Both the position numbers and the translations under genes were made by a program. Below the pieces are notes generated by a model. It was given only the letters and a program-made list of their open reading frames with translations. It made no database searches and was not told the DNA's origin. A DNA stretch of 64,000 nt from NCBI RefSeq assembly GCF_001642475.1, contig NW_019173960.1:186001-250000 (forward strand), written 5' to 3'. The DNA comes from Fonsecaea monophora. Taxonomy: Eukaryota; Ascomycota; Eurotiomycetes; Chaetothyriales; Herpotrichiellaceae. Positions 52,619-63,678 of the stretch are shown piece after piece. Position 1 is the first letter of the stretch. Each line of letters starts with the position of its first letter.

Positions 52619-54053
52619 TCAAGAGAATGGCAAACGATCTCTAATCCAGCCTGTCACACCTCCGCTGTTCCCACCATTGCGACTTCTGCTACTGCTTCCA
52701 TTCTGGTTTCTTGAGCTATGCCGCCTTAGGTCACTTTGCATGCTTGAGTGACGGTGGGTTTCAGGATGTTGCATATCGTAGTCTTGTCTCCGCCCATAGT
52801 AGGACTCTCTGGCTTCTCGTATAGTGCGGGGACTTTCTGGAAGCGGTGCAGGGTTGAATCGATCGCTTTCAGGGGGGGTATAGGCACGTGGACTTGACAT
52901 CGAAGAGGCTCGCCGGCTGTGTCTCCGCCTTGAAAGTCCCGGCCGCTGGCGATCTTCTGGTTCCGTTATGGGTTTCCGACAGTGAGGGCAAGTATCGTGC
53001 TCTTTCAGCCATGCTGTTACACAGTCACCGTGAAACCAGTGATTGCACGGAAGGACAGTCACCTCGTTGTTCAACTCAACATTGTCCATGCATATTGAAC
53101 ACTCAGCCTTCCCTTCGTCGCCTAGCATTTCTCGATCTACTTTCTTCTTTTTGAGAGATAGAATGGCTTCTTCTGATGCTGGCGGAGGTGCAGTACTTGT
53201 GTTGTGTTGTTCCATGAGCTGCGTCATAACCCGATCGAAGGCTTCCTGACTGTACACCATGTCCCCTGCTCGAGCATTGGCGGGGTTGAGCATTTGATGG
53301 AGAAGGTCGAATGGCAGAGGGGTCGGGCCTCCCCTTCGTCTGTCGTCGGTGTCTGGAGTATGAAAGCCTTCTGGTTGCATTGATTGAAATATGAGGGAGA
53401 AAAGACTGCGAAAAGATTCAGCACAAAATCACCACTTCGCCTCGAAACATACTCTTGTAAGCCCGCCGGCTGCAAATGGAGATGAGGGTCGTCCCTTCCG
53501 CCAACGCCTTGCCCTCGCGGGAATCCGAAGGGATCTAGATTGAACATGGGAGGAAGCATGCCTTGATCCTGTAGTTCGTCCAGCCGGGTAAGCACTTGTC
53601 CTATCTCATCAATCACTTCATATAGCTCATCTGTTCGTACATTGCGCCCATCACTCCTCCATGTGCGGGTGCTGAGAACCATTCTTCCACGTCCGCCGGC
53701 GGTTGTCAACTCGAACGTTGTGACATCTGTCCCGATATCGTCGTTTGCGTCTTCAGACCAAGGGTTATGGTTTCGTAGCGCAGCGTAGTCATCGAAACTG
53801 CTGGGGGGTGATGACGGGGGTTCGACGGGCAAGGATGGGGACGAAGACCGGTCAAAATCATGGCTAGACTGGGCCTCGCCGGGTTCGAGCTGGAGCGTTA
53901 TGTCAGCACTGAGTTGGCAATGAGCCGGTGATTATGCTCACAATTTCTGTGAAGTCTCCTTCACATCGGGGGCAGGTGAGTCCTCCGTGCGCTCGATCCC
54001 ATTCGTTCTGGCATTGGTGACAGAACACTCGTTCGCCTTGGATTCTTGACATG
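52619..54053 (-). pseudogene. RING-H2 ubiquitin ligase with N-terminal zinc ribbon, apparent frameshift in exon 1
   Basis: E3 ligase of the RNF126/RNF115 type: zinc ribbon plus RING-H2. Complement: exon 1 54053-53942, exon 2 53889-53453, exon 3 from about 53339 to 52619. The ribbon reads CHQC, then NEW, then DRAHGGLTCPRCEGDFTEI, but the last part is one base out of frame. Four G at 54001-53998 stand where three are needed. Intron 2 has donor GTATGT at 53452; only a late acceptor (CGACGACAG ending 53340) keeps frame into GGPTPLPFDLLHQMLNPANA. The RING is complete: CSICMDNVELNNEVTVLPCN, then HWFHGDCVTAWLKEHDTCPHC. The basic, Ser/Arg-rich tail is disordered. The product would be ~422 residues with the extra base removed. 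Confidence 0.8.
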
Positions 54054-54687
54054 ACGGCGATCTGAGGATACCCAAGTCTGACTGAGATAGGCGGAGTAGT
54101 ATTTCAGACGCACGAAGGGCGTGAAAATAAGGCTGTCGTCATGCGCAGGCTGAATGTGGCGTGGGTATGCGGAGCGGAGTGTTTCGTGCCTTCCAAAAGT
54201 GGCGTTGCTCTGGGAGAAGGGTTGAACGTGTTGGTAATGGAGGTGATCGAATAAGGCTGAAATACTCCTTCCGACTGGAGAGGCGGGGAACGAGATCTGG
54301 GTGAAACGATAATGGGGTTATTAATGAAATAAAAGTGACCAGATAATTGAGCAGAAAAGTCCAGTTGGTAGGCTTCCGTTGTATGTCTGTCCGTCACTGG
54401 AGTGGGATTGCATCACCACACCACTGGCTAGCGCTGGCTCTGACTTATCGATAAAGCAGACTTGAGTACAGTACACCTTATTGTGAGATGGAGCGCGAAA
54501 TCACTGGATACGGAACGCAGCCAGCTTATACTTATTTGTACTTAGTTGATTGTATTTGGACTATCCCATCGCTGATTTGGCTTGCTCATGTGCATTATTC
54601 GACGCTGTTCCAACTCATTCTTCCAGACCAGGCTTTCGCAGGCATTTATCATACACAGCCCCAAAGCAAACCAAGGGCTCAAACATG
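54054..54687. other. Intergenic: RING promoter and FIS1 3' flank
   Basis: About 0.6 kb. The frames at 54104-54397 (-) and 54488-54826 (+) carry no recognisable features; the latter overlaps FIS1 in antisense. Confidence 0.5.
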
Positions 54688-55254
54688 TCACCTCTTTCGG
54701 GACCCTCTCATTAACATGCCTCCAACAATACCCGCCGCCACAGCGACACCGCCAATGATGGCAACACCCATCAAACCCTCCCTTGACACCTTGTCATCGA
54801 TCAATTGTCTGAGACTAGCCGCCTGAAGATTTGCGGGCTCCTTCTCTAGCAACAGCTCATTATACCGTCTCGCTTCAGCATAGTTCCCCAGTTTGTAATT
54901 CCCGAGAGCCAGATAGTATAAGCATTCTCTTCTTCTTTCCGGAGTCGTCTTAAAGATGTCTGAGAGCAGCTGAACGCCGAGTTGTTGCTCGTTCCGTTGA
55001 TTCGACTTGATCAAACCCTGCCACCATCAGTTTGGACACGTGTATTGCAAGGCCAGGTGACAATCATACCCATGCATAGTTGAACTTTGTCTGGACTCCA
55101 ACATATTCACCTTCTTTCTCGTACTGAGCGCGTAGAACTTGGAGTTCTGCTGGTTTGAGAGGGCTGCAGTAGACAGGGTTAGACCTGGTACGAACGGTGG
55201 TCACACCTTCGCCAACCTTTCTGCATCTGCGGCGTATGGTAGATTGGACGGCAT
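54688..55254 (-). CDS. FIS1: Mitochondrial fission protein Fis1
   Basis: Tail-anchored outer-membrane adaptor that recruits the Dnm1 fission machinery to mitochondria and peroxisomes. Exons (complement) 55254-55217, 55163-55070, 55017-54688, 153 residues. It starts MPSNLPYAADAESPLKPAEL (across intron 1). TPR-like helices include YAWGLIKSNQRNEQQLGVQL (across intron 2) and RECLYYLALGNYKLGNYAEA. The C-terminal anchor AIIGGVAVAAGIVGGMLM is followed by the basic RGSRKR. Full length. Shares a 338-bp divergent promoter with SPC24. Confidence 0.95.
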
Positions 55255-55592
55255 CGCAGTTTTCCAACTAGCCGATTACAATGTTTGCGCAGAATCAAGA
55301 GACAATGGTAGGATTCAAAGGGGTGATTTAGTTGGGAGTCTTTTGAGCGCAGTTGAGCCGACATCAACCTGCGAAGTCCAGAGTCCTGTGGCTCGGGCGG
55401 TGGCTTAGCATGACGTCTGTGCCTCAACGCCTAGGTTCCCGCCCACGTAGGTACCCCTAAAAGGTAGTTTTCGCCGGTTGCTCCCCACAACCGATGTCAA
55501 CAAAGGATGCACAACTTAATTCACTCAACTCAACGGCCAACTTCGAGATAGACTAACACCTATTTCTCTGAGGACAAGCAAAGCTATTCGAG
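55255..55592. other. Divergent promoter, FIS1 / SPC24
   Basis: 338 bp between divergent start codons. No TATA box recognised; the minus-strand frame at 55179-55427 is not considered a gene. Confidence 0.5.
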
Positions 55593-56293
55593 ATGCTCCT
55601 TGACGAAGATCCATCCACGGTAAGTGATCCGTCTTATCGACCTACGGGCCAACCTGACGTGATGCAGCTCATCCGTGCAACAATCTCCAACTTCAACATT
55701 GCGCCCGACAAAGCCGCCCTGTCGCGCGTCAACGACTCCTTGTCTACCTTACAACAATCCCGCGAACTTCGTGTCCGAGACGCTGAGACTGCTCTAAGAA
55801 AGCTATCGAGGCAGCTAGCGACCCTTTCTTCCCAGCACCGAGAAGTACTCTCTGGTCATGACAGCGGCAAACATGCTAGCGAGATAGTGCAACTCGATAC
55901 AAGGAAATTCCGCATTGCCAAACAGGCCTCGGAACTAGAGGCTGAGAGTGAGAGATTAGAAGCTGAACTAGAGCGGTTGAAGTTGCGATTGTCCACCTTG
56001 GAAGAGCAAGGTGTTGAAGGCGACGAGAGCACAAGACAGACCAGGGAGGTTGATGATCCCACCATGTATGTTGTCTTCCCACAAGCCACTGAAACCCTCG
56101 CTGATGTCGGAACAGATTGCGTCTTTGGCTGTACAGATCACTCGGCATCGCCCTGGAGCAGGATGAAGCAGGTAACTACAACAAGGCGACTATTGCAAAT
56201 ACGAAGAAGGGGGATGTCCACGTTGTCAACATTGACCCGAAGTTCTCGAAATGGTTTTATGCAGATTACTTTTGGCAGACCATGCAAGGTTAA
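55593..56293 (+). CDS. SPC24: Kinetochore protein Spc24 (Ndc80 complex)
   Basis: Exons 55593-55619, 55668-56065, 56116-56293 (48- and 50-nt introns), 200 residues. It begins MLLDEDPSTLIRATISNFNI, followed by a long coiled coil (about residues 30-140, including KHASEIVQLDTRKFRIAKQA). The globular kinetochore head is rebuilt only by splicing intron 2: YRSLGIALEQDEAGNYNKAT, then GDVHVVNIDPKFSKWFYADY and FWQTMQG. Spc24 pairs with Spc25 to anchor the Ndc80 complex to the inner kinetochore. Confidence 0.94.
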
Positions 56294-56894
56294 CAGGTTT
56301 CTGCGTCACGAGTTTAATGAGCCTTTGATGTGGCGTTTGGGTCGGTAATGACAGAAGATTTTATCTCAGCATCAACGTTGCTTAAACAAGTCCCAAATAC
56401 GAATCTCGATCAGGATAGCTGTAGTGGGGAGTGATACGTGTTGGAGCCGGAGCTCTGAGCTCCTTCAGCCTTCATCTGTACCCGATTTCATTGCTTCTGG
56501 TGCGGGTGACCCCTGAGATTGGGCATGCCTTCATCACCGCATTGGTACGTAGTGACACACTGTGGCACCTAAATAATCGTGCATGCTACTCCGTTGATGG
56601 CCTTTGTAGATCCCGCCATTCGCATTCTGCTTCTAGATCATGCCTCCATTCACTACTTGAGATAGTCCCTCGAGAAAAGGCTCACATGCTTGTCCACCGG
56701 CGGTGTTTTTGGAGCTCGACGCATAGTTGCGTGGAGCGGGTAGTCAACAGCCCAAAAAGGTTAAGCAGGCGAGCTGTTCGGAAAAACTCAATATTCCGTA
56801 TCCGACTGCACTTTTCTACAGGTACTCAATCCCTGCTGTAACGAGCACGAGATCTTTCAATGCACTCGATCAGTATCAACTCAATCCCGGGAAG
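56294..56894. other. Intergenic: SPC24 3' flank and NAM9 promoter
   Basis: About 0.6 kb; only short unrecognised frames. Confidence 0.5.
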
Positions 56895-58317
56895 ATGCCG
56901 CGCAAGCCTTCAACACCGCTCAAGGTGAAGAAGAACCTCCTATTTGATGTTGTAAGTCTTGGTAAGCCCATCTTATAGATTTTGTTACTTACTTCTTCCG
57001 CAGAAAATCCGACAGTCATGGAACAAATACAACCTCTACAACCTGGCTCGACAGATGCCCTACTCAGGAAGATCTCATAATTTTTTCAAGCAAAAATGGA
57101 TGTCAAAATCCTTAGCGCGCAACTATCACGGCGAACACATCCGCGAGAAACAGTGGCTGCGAATGTTTGACAGGAGGATTCGGTCCGTGGTACCCATGGA
57201 TGCAGAGTATTTGGCCTCCAATGATGGTGCGCTGGAATCTGCAGGGCGTGGCTCAGGTTTGGAGGCAAGAGGGAAGCAAAAGACCACAACAGCGATACCT
57301 TACATGCAAATGACCTTCGCACCGATGGAGCGGAGATTGGACACAGCCATCTTCAGAGCCATGTTTGCCAGCAGCGCTCGTCAAGCCAGGCAATTTGTCG
57401 TACATGGAGCGGTAAAGGTCAATGGCAAGCAGGTGAGGCTGAGACCGTCGATTTCAACGTACTAGATTTAACGCACGAAACAGATGCGATACCCAGGATA
57501 TTTACTTAATCCTGGAGATATGTTCCAGGTTGAACCGGAGCGAGTCATGTGGGCAACAGGAGCCCCCAAAGTCCCGCTAAAGGCGACCGAGAGCGAAGAA
57601 GGTGCAGACGAAGGTAGCACGGAAGAGATATCGGCAGAATCTGCCGAAGAGGAACACGCCTCGCAACAAGCGGCTGAAGAGGATGTTGATGTTGACAAAG
57701 ACCCGCGTGAGGTGCTGAAAGACTTACGGGCCAAAGCAAAAAGCATCCTCGCTACATCAAAGCGAGATATTGGGGCGAAGCGGAAGCAGGATCTGCGCGC
57801 GTTTTCGGTAGCTGTCAAAAAGCTGCTGTCACGATCCTCTTCATCAACAATCCTCACAGACAGTCTTGAGGCCCAATTTGCTGAAATCCAACACCAGCTG
57901 AACATCCGGAAAGAAAACCGTGACTACGGTGCAAGCAGCCTACCTTCCGCTCAAGACGACAAGGGATCGTCCTCGGGACCAGAACCAAAGACAGGAACGG
58001 CTGCCGATGTGGCGGCCGCGGAAGCTGAGCAGGAGACCGTCCTGACTGACGCCGATTACAATGAACTCTACGCTGCACTTCGCTCCATGCACGAGAATCC
58101 CGTTGATGACTCAAAGCCCTATGCTACGCCATGGATGCCCCGGGAATATATGAGTGCATTTGCTTTCATCCCCCGCTTCCTCGAAGTCAACCACAATATC
58201 TGCGCTGCAGTATATCTGAGGCACCCTGTTGCAAGACCGGGCTTGGCCGAGGTACCCAGTCCTTACCAAGCTGATATTCATAGTACAGCCTTTGCGTGGT
58301 ATCTGAGAAGGCGGTAA
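56895..58317 (+). CDS. NAM9: Mitochondrial small-subunit ribosomal protein uS4m (Nam9)
   Basis: Exons 56895-56951, 57004-57432, 57484-58317, 439 residues. The start is MPRKPSTPLKVKKNLLFDVK and the first part binds rRNA (KIRQSWNKYNLYNLARQMP). The S4 RNA-binding domain is clear: MERRLDTAIFRAMFASSARQ, then FVVHGAVKVNGKQMRYPGYL across intron 2. The rest includes a long acidic, fungus-specific insertion (EEGADEGSTEEISAESAEEE) and a C-terminal extension ending VPSPYQADIHSTAFAWYLRR. It functions in mitoribosome decoding. Confidence 0.94.
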
Positions 58318-58499
58318 GGTCTAGCGTCAACGCTGAGCGCAGACTTTTGTACTACTATGGTCGTTGCTGCAATGCGATGGGGGCTGGTTAGCCTTATGTA
58401 CAACGTAAAAGATTGTTTGACGATCAATTGGTCCTCGATTTCTATTCTAGACCTCTCTAGCATCTATGTGCCTAACATCAATTCATGGAAATCTTACAT

Positions 58500-59576
58500 T
58501 TACAAGAGAGGGTTGGATCGGTACTCCGGGGCTGTTTCACCATTGACTTCTGGTTTCTTCGCCTGATTCTCCTTTTCAAGGTCCAGCTCGGAATCCTCCA
58601 ACTCTGCCAGGTACTTCTCTGCCTCCAGAGCAGCTATGCATCCGCTTCCCGCGCTGGTGATAGCCTGGCGATAGCGTTTGTCCTGCACGTCTCCCGCCGC
58701 AAAAACGCCCGAGATGCTCGTATAACTCGTGCCTGGTTTCGTCGCGATGTAGCCGTCTTCGTCTGTATCAATTTGGCCTTTAAACATCGCGGTGGCGGGG
58801 TCGTGGCCAACGGCGTAAAACAGTCCATTGGCCTCCAGGACTTCCTCTTCCTTTGTGACCACGTTTCTGACTTTCAGGTGTGTCATCAATCCTCGCGGTT
58901 TATCTTCTCCTTGTACCTCGACTGCGACGTGGTTGAATTTGACCGTCACCTTTGGGTTCGCCAGTAATCGTTTCGCCATGGTTTTGGAGGCTCGTAGCTT
59001 GTCCCTCCTGACCAACACGGTGACGTGGGAGCCGTATTTTGTCAAAAACATGGCCTCCTCGGCGGCGGAATCACCTCCTCCGATCACGACGAGTGGCTTG
59101 TTCCGGAAGATGGGGACAGCCCCGTCACAGACTGCACACGCCGATATACCATTCTGCCAATATGTCTCCTCGCCAGGTAAATGTAATCGTCTCGCATTAG
59201 CGCCGGTTGCGACGATGACCGCATCGGCTGTGTGCGCAGGCTCATCTGATTCTCCATCCTGGTACTCTCTCCACAAACGAAATGGTCGGGATTTCAGGTC
59301 TACTCTTGAGATGGTTTCTGTGATGATCTCCGTGCCAAATCGGAGAGACTGTGCTTTCATCTCTTCCATCAGCTCTGCGCCGCCAATACCCTTGGAGAAG
59401 CCTGGGTAGTTTTCCACGTCGGTCGTGGTTGTCAACTGGCCGCCCGCTGCGGTGCCACCAGCGAGGAAGCCTTCATACATGACGGGTTTGAGCTCTGCCC
59501 GGGAGAGATAGATCGCCGCGGTGTGAGCCGCAGGGCCAGAGCCGATAATGGCGACCCTCGTATGGGGAGGCGCCAT
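58500..59576 (-). CDS. TRR1: Thioredoxin reductase (NADPH)
   Basis: Low-molecular-weight FAD/NADPH thioredoxin reductase, 358 residues, single exon. The frame continues upstream to a TTG (59678). The ATG at 59576 gives the standard cytosolic N-terminus MAPPHTRVAIIGSGPAAHTA, with the FAD-binding GSGPAA. Redox centre CAVC at residues 147-150, NADPH-binding GGGDSAAEEA, and ISGVFAAGDVQDKRYRQAIT near the end; a ~35-residue charged tail follows. The non-ATG upstream extension is Ser/Arg-rich and could encode a mitochondrial form if initiated unusually. Confidence 0.95.
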   Translation of the reverse strand: MAPPHTRVAIIGSGPAAHTAAIYLSRAELKPVMYEGFLAGGTAAGGQLTTTTDVENYPGFSKGIGGAELMEEMKAQSLRFGTEIITETISRVDLKSRPFRLWREYQDGESDEPAHTADAVIVATGANARRLHLPGEETYWQNGISACAVCDGAVPIFRNKPLVVIGGGDSAAEEAMFLTKYGSHVTVLVRRDKLRASKTMAKRLLANPKVTVKFNHVAVEVQGEDKPRGLMTHLKVRNVVTKEEEVLEANGLFYAVGHDPATAMFKGQIDTDEDGYIATKPGTSYTSISGVFAAGDVQDKRYRQAITSAGSGCIAALEAEKYLAELEDSELDLEKENQAKKPEVNGETAPEYRSNPLL

Positions 59577-60131
59577 GGCGCGTAAAAGAGAGGAGGAAAA
59601 GTTCGCTTTAGTGGGCGGCTGGCGCTTTTCGAGAGATACCGACGCAGCGGCAAGGGAGAGACTGAGGGACGAACGCAAAGGTCGCGAGACACGGAAAAGC
59701 TTCGAGGAGAACAGTTTGGCTGGTGAGGGTGAGAATGCGAGGACAGGCGAGGAGGGGGTTTTTGAGGGTTTCCGAGAGATTGTGAAAGGGAGGGTGAAGT
59801 TCTAGCAGCGTCGATTGACAAATTGTGAGAAGTTCGTGTGTTTAGATGAATTGCAAATCGCGAAAAACTGCTGGCGACCAGTGGCGGCTGAGGGCGGGTC
59901 GAAGCGAGGCACCCACAAACACACAGTACCGAGTACAAGTAGGAATATGTAAGCTGGGGAGCCGGAGTCTTTTGGGGCCTCAATATTGCCTCCCGACAAG
60001 CACCCTCTTTGGCCTGTGATCACGGCATCATCCACCAATCTGCTCCTCTCTGCCTAAATAACGCAGGTCCTGATTCTCTACCCCCTTCAACTCCTGGAAC
60101 GGACCTAACTGCACTCACCCTGTAGACGGTG
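59577..60131. other. Divergent promoter, TRR1 / HAD hydrolase
   Basis: 555 bp between divergent start codons. Several overlapping Ser/Pro-rich frames on the minus strand reflect composition only. Confidence 0.5.
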
Positions 60132-61166
60132 ATGGGTTTGTTCAGCGCGCTTTTTCATCCGAAGAAGCTCCCTATGTTCGTGGTTACCCTCGATGCACTT
60201 GGGACATTGTACAATTTTCGACAGCCAGTATCTGTGCAGTACCTTCAAGTCGCCGAAAGTTGTGGGTTAAAGGTCAAAGTCGATCTCAAACAGCTAGATC
60301 GATCGTTCAGATCTTCCTTCAAGCACTACAACACCGTACACCCCAATTATGGCAAGAAGACACTTGGGAGCCCCGAGGAATGGTGGACTAAGGTCGTCAA
60401 CCAGGCATTCGGCGATCTCGTGGAAGGGGGAGAGACAGCGCTGCCGAAGGAATTGGGGTCTGCCCTCTACGAACACTTTTCCTCCAGTGCTGCGTATGAA
60501 CCATTTGCCGACGTGAAGCCCTTTCTTCACAGCATGGCTGCGCTCAAGAAACAGTTTGCAGACCCAGAAGGACCCCTCGTGGCGACTGGGATCGTCACAA
60601 ACTCCGACCCTCGCGTCAGAGAGGTGCTTCAGGACATGGGTTTCCGCGTAGGGCCTTCGAGCATTCCGGATTTCGAAAGTGTAATGAAAACGCACATGGA
60701 GAGTCTCCGCGACCCGTCATCCAACGTGGTCTTCTATAGTCCCTTCAGAGACTATTACAATCCCCAGAACGATTTTGATTTCCTTTGCACGAGCTATGAC
60801 GCCGACGCAGAGAAGCCGCAGGAGAGAATCTGGATGGAGGCCATGAGGCTTGTCTTTCCAATGCCGATTTCTCGATCCGAACAGCACTGTGAGCCCGCCT
60901 CTAGCATAACAGACGCGTTCAAAAAGGTCTCATCGGCTATCGGCCACCAGTCGGACATTTCTAGAATGCTGCGGATTCACATTGGAGATGAGTACTCGAA
61001 GGATTATTTTGGCGCGGTCAAGGCTGGCTGGGAAGCTCTTCACCTCGATCGAGCGAGAAATAGCTCCAACTTGGGCAGCGATGTCAAAGTCGTTCAATCC
61101 CTCGACGAAGCTGCCATGGTTGTAAATCTGATGGCCCGAGAGTATTTGGGCGAAGGCGAGGCTTGA
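60132..61166 (+). CDS. HAD-superfamily hydrolase (HDHD3-like)
   Basis: 344 residues, single exon. An in-frame GTG precedes the ATG at 60132. HAD motif I is DALGTL near residue 20 (nucleophilic Asp; general acid position replaced by Leu rather than the usual Asp). Motif II is in GIVTNSDPRV, and the late motif region is HIGDEYSKDYFGAVKAGW with the acidic residues that bind Mg2+. The insertion between them (about residues 200-265) is unusually long and hydrophilic. The changed residue after the nucleophile is seen in HDHD3-type members. Substrate unknown. Confidence 0.85.
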   Translation: MGLFSALFHPKKLPMFVVTLDALGTLYNFRQPVSVQYLQVAESCGLKVKVDLKQLDRSFRSSFKHYNTVHPNYGKKTLGSPEEWWTKVVNQAFGDLVEGGETALPKELGSALYEHFSSSAAYEPFADVKPFLHSMAALKKQFADPEGPLVATGIVTNSDPRVREVLQDMGFRVGPSSIPDFESVMKTHMESLRDPSSNVVFYSPFRDYYNPQNDFDFLCTSYDADAEKPQERIWMEAMRLVFPMPISRSEQHCEPASSITDAFKKVSSAIGHQSDISRMLRIHIGDEYSKDYFGAVKAGWEALHLDRARNSSNLGSDVKVVQSLDEAAMVVNLMAREYLGEGEA

Positions 61167-61437
61167 TTGGACTTGCGAACATGCGCCCATTGGTCCGAGA
61201 AAAGATGCAAATCATTGGAGTCTTGTAAATCTCCACGTCAGCAAAGCTCGGGAAAGTCCTGGTCCAATGAGAGGAAACCGCAGTGGATGCATTCTGCGGT
61301 CTGCTTAGAGCTTCTCAGGTGCTTTATTGACATCACTCCCTTATCAACAACAAGTTGCCGATGTATCTTTGACTGTGTCACCTTCGGCTTCAGCCCTTTG
61401 ACAAGTGACTGGGCTCTCTATAGCATATCCAACAAAC

Positions 61438-63218
61438 ATGGGACAGGGAAAGTTCGACCACCTTCCGCTTGCCGCCAAAGGTCCGCTCAAAGTACCTCTC
61501 TACGGCCGCGTGCTTCTGGACAATCCCTTCTACAACAAGGGAACATGCTTCACGTCCCAGGAGCGTCTGGATTTTGGCCTCAAGGGTCTCCTCCCTACCA
61601 ATATCCAGAAACTCGATGAACAGGTTATGCGAGCCTATCAACAGTACTGCAATCAGCCAGATGACCTTTCCAAGAACACCTTCATGACCTCGATGGCCGA
61701 GCAGAATACCGTGCTCTACTACCGTCTCATTCAAGATCACCTGCGGGAAATGTTCAGTATCATCTACACTCCAACCGAAGGTGATGCAATCGAGAATTAC
61801 TCGCGAGTCTTTCGCAGGCCGGATGGCTGTTTTCTGAGTATCAAGCATCCGGACGAGGTGGAGGAGCGACTGAGTAAGTTTGTTAGCAAGAATGAGCCCG
61901 ACGGCGGAGTCGACTACATCGTTGTCAGTGATGGGGAAGAGATCCTAGGAATCGGCGATCAAGGAGTTGGAGGCATCCTGATCAGCGTGGCCAAGTTGGC
62001 TCTGATGACCATCTGTAGTGGGCTGCATCCGGACCGTACCCTCCCCGTCGTGCTCGATACGGGAACGGACAACGAGAACCTTTTGAATGACAACCTCTAT
62101 CTTGGTCATCGCTTCAGACGCGTTCGAGGCCAACAATACGACGATTTCTGTGATAAATTCATTCGCACAGCCAAAAAGCTCTATCCGAAGGCTTATATCC
62201 ATTTTGAAGACTTTGGTCTTCCTAACGCCAGAAGGTTGCTCGACAAATATCGCAGCGAGTTCCCTGTCTTCAATGACGATATCCAAGGGACCGGGTGCGT
62301 GACTCTAGCGGCTATCATGGCCGGCTTACATATTAACGGGGTGAAGATGTCGGACTTGCGAGTGGTTATTTTCGGAGCTGGGACTGCTGGGTGCGGAATC
62401 GCTGAGCAAATCCAAGCGGCCATCGCCACTCAATCCGAGAAGAGCAAGGAAGATGTTGCGAACCAGATATGGTAGGGCTTTTCTTCTTTCACGGAAGGAA
62501 AGGGGCTAATTGTGTTAGGTGTGTCGACAAGCCGGGATTGCTTCTGGACAATATGGGAGACACCCTCTCCATTGCACAGAAACCGTTTGCACGCAAGACA
62601 TCCGAATGGCAAGGAAAGGACACCAAATCCCTCGCGTCAATAATCGCGGAGGTTAAACCCCACGTCTTGATTGGGACGTCCACAGTCCCTGGTGCTTTCA
62701 ACAGGGATGCCGTACAGGAGATGGTAAAGCATGTCGAACGGCCAATGATATTCCCGCTCAGCAATCCTACACGTCTGCATGAGGCCAAACCTGAAGACCT
62801 CATCCGCTGGACTGATGGTCGAGCTCTCGTTGCAACGGGATCCCCTTTCCCGCCAGTCAAGCACAATGGTAGAGAGATCGAAGTGGCGGAATGCAACAAC
62901 TCTGTCTGCTTCCCTGGGATAGGTTTGGGTGGCGTCTTGTGTCGAACAAAATTGGTGACGGATAAGATGCTTGTCGCAGCTGTGACTGCGCTGGCCAAGG
63001 AAGCCCCAGCCATGCAAGATCCGGAAAAGGCACTTGTTCCAGGTGTTGAACAGGCTCGGCCAGTCAGCGTCAAGATTGCTATGGCAGTGATTCGATGTGC
63101 GGTGGAGGATGGACTGGCAGAAGCAGCAGATATTCCCGTCGACTCTGATGAGGAATTACAAGAATGGGTCGAGGCACAGATGTGGGACCCAGTCTACCGT
63201 CCATACGTGAGGCCTTGA
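61438..63218 (+). CDS. Malic enzyme (NAD(P)-dependent)
   Basis: Oxidative decarboxylation of malate to pyruvate. Exons 61438-62471 and 62519-63218 (47-nt intron), 577 residues. Motifs: IIYTPTEGDAIENYS, GDQGVGGI (first dinucleotide-type motif), FNDDIQGTGCVTLAA with the metal-binding acids, VIFGAGTAGCGIAEQI (NAD(P)-binding), and FPLSNPTRLHEAKPEDLI. No mitochondrial presequence is evident from MGQGKFDHLPLAAKGPLK, so it may be cytosolic. The cofactor cannot be assigned from sequence alone. The ATG at 61438 is the first one in frame. Confidence 0.95.
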
Positions 63219-63678
63219 GGGATCTTTTCAAGGGACAAATCCTCAAATATGCTGGACACATGGTATGGTTGTTGTCGCTCGACTCGACATGCTGAGCCTC
63301 CTAGGAACACTCTCGCAGGTCCGAAAGGTGGGTGGAATGGGCATTCATCTTGTGGCATAGAACTGCCTTGCAGCCACATTGTCGCTCAGAGAACCCTCGA
63401 TGGTAGAGCGCATATGATAGACAATTGCACTTACTTTGCCTTAAAACAATTCAGAACATATGTAGAGGTACGTAGGAGTACATGACATTGTTCTCCCAAT
63501 TGGCTGCCCCAGATTGGGCGGTCGGAGAAGATCCTTTGAGTTTTTGAAGTAGTGGCGTGACTGTTCTATCTAGTGCGAACTCCAGACAATTTTCTGACAC
63601 AAGCTCATTCACTAAAGATTGGAGTCCCAGCTCGAAGGGACTGTTATCATCTTTCAATCTTAGGTGCTATCAACCTGG
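63219..63678. other. Intergenic: convergent 3' flanks
   Basis: 460 bp between malic enzyme and the convergent Ldh_2-type gene. Nothing recognised. Confidence 0.5.
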
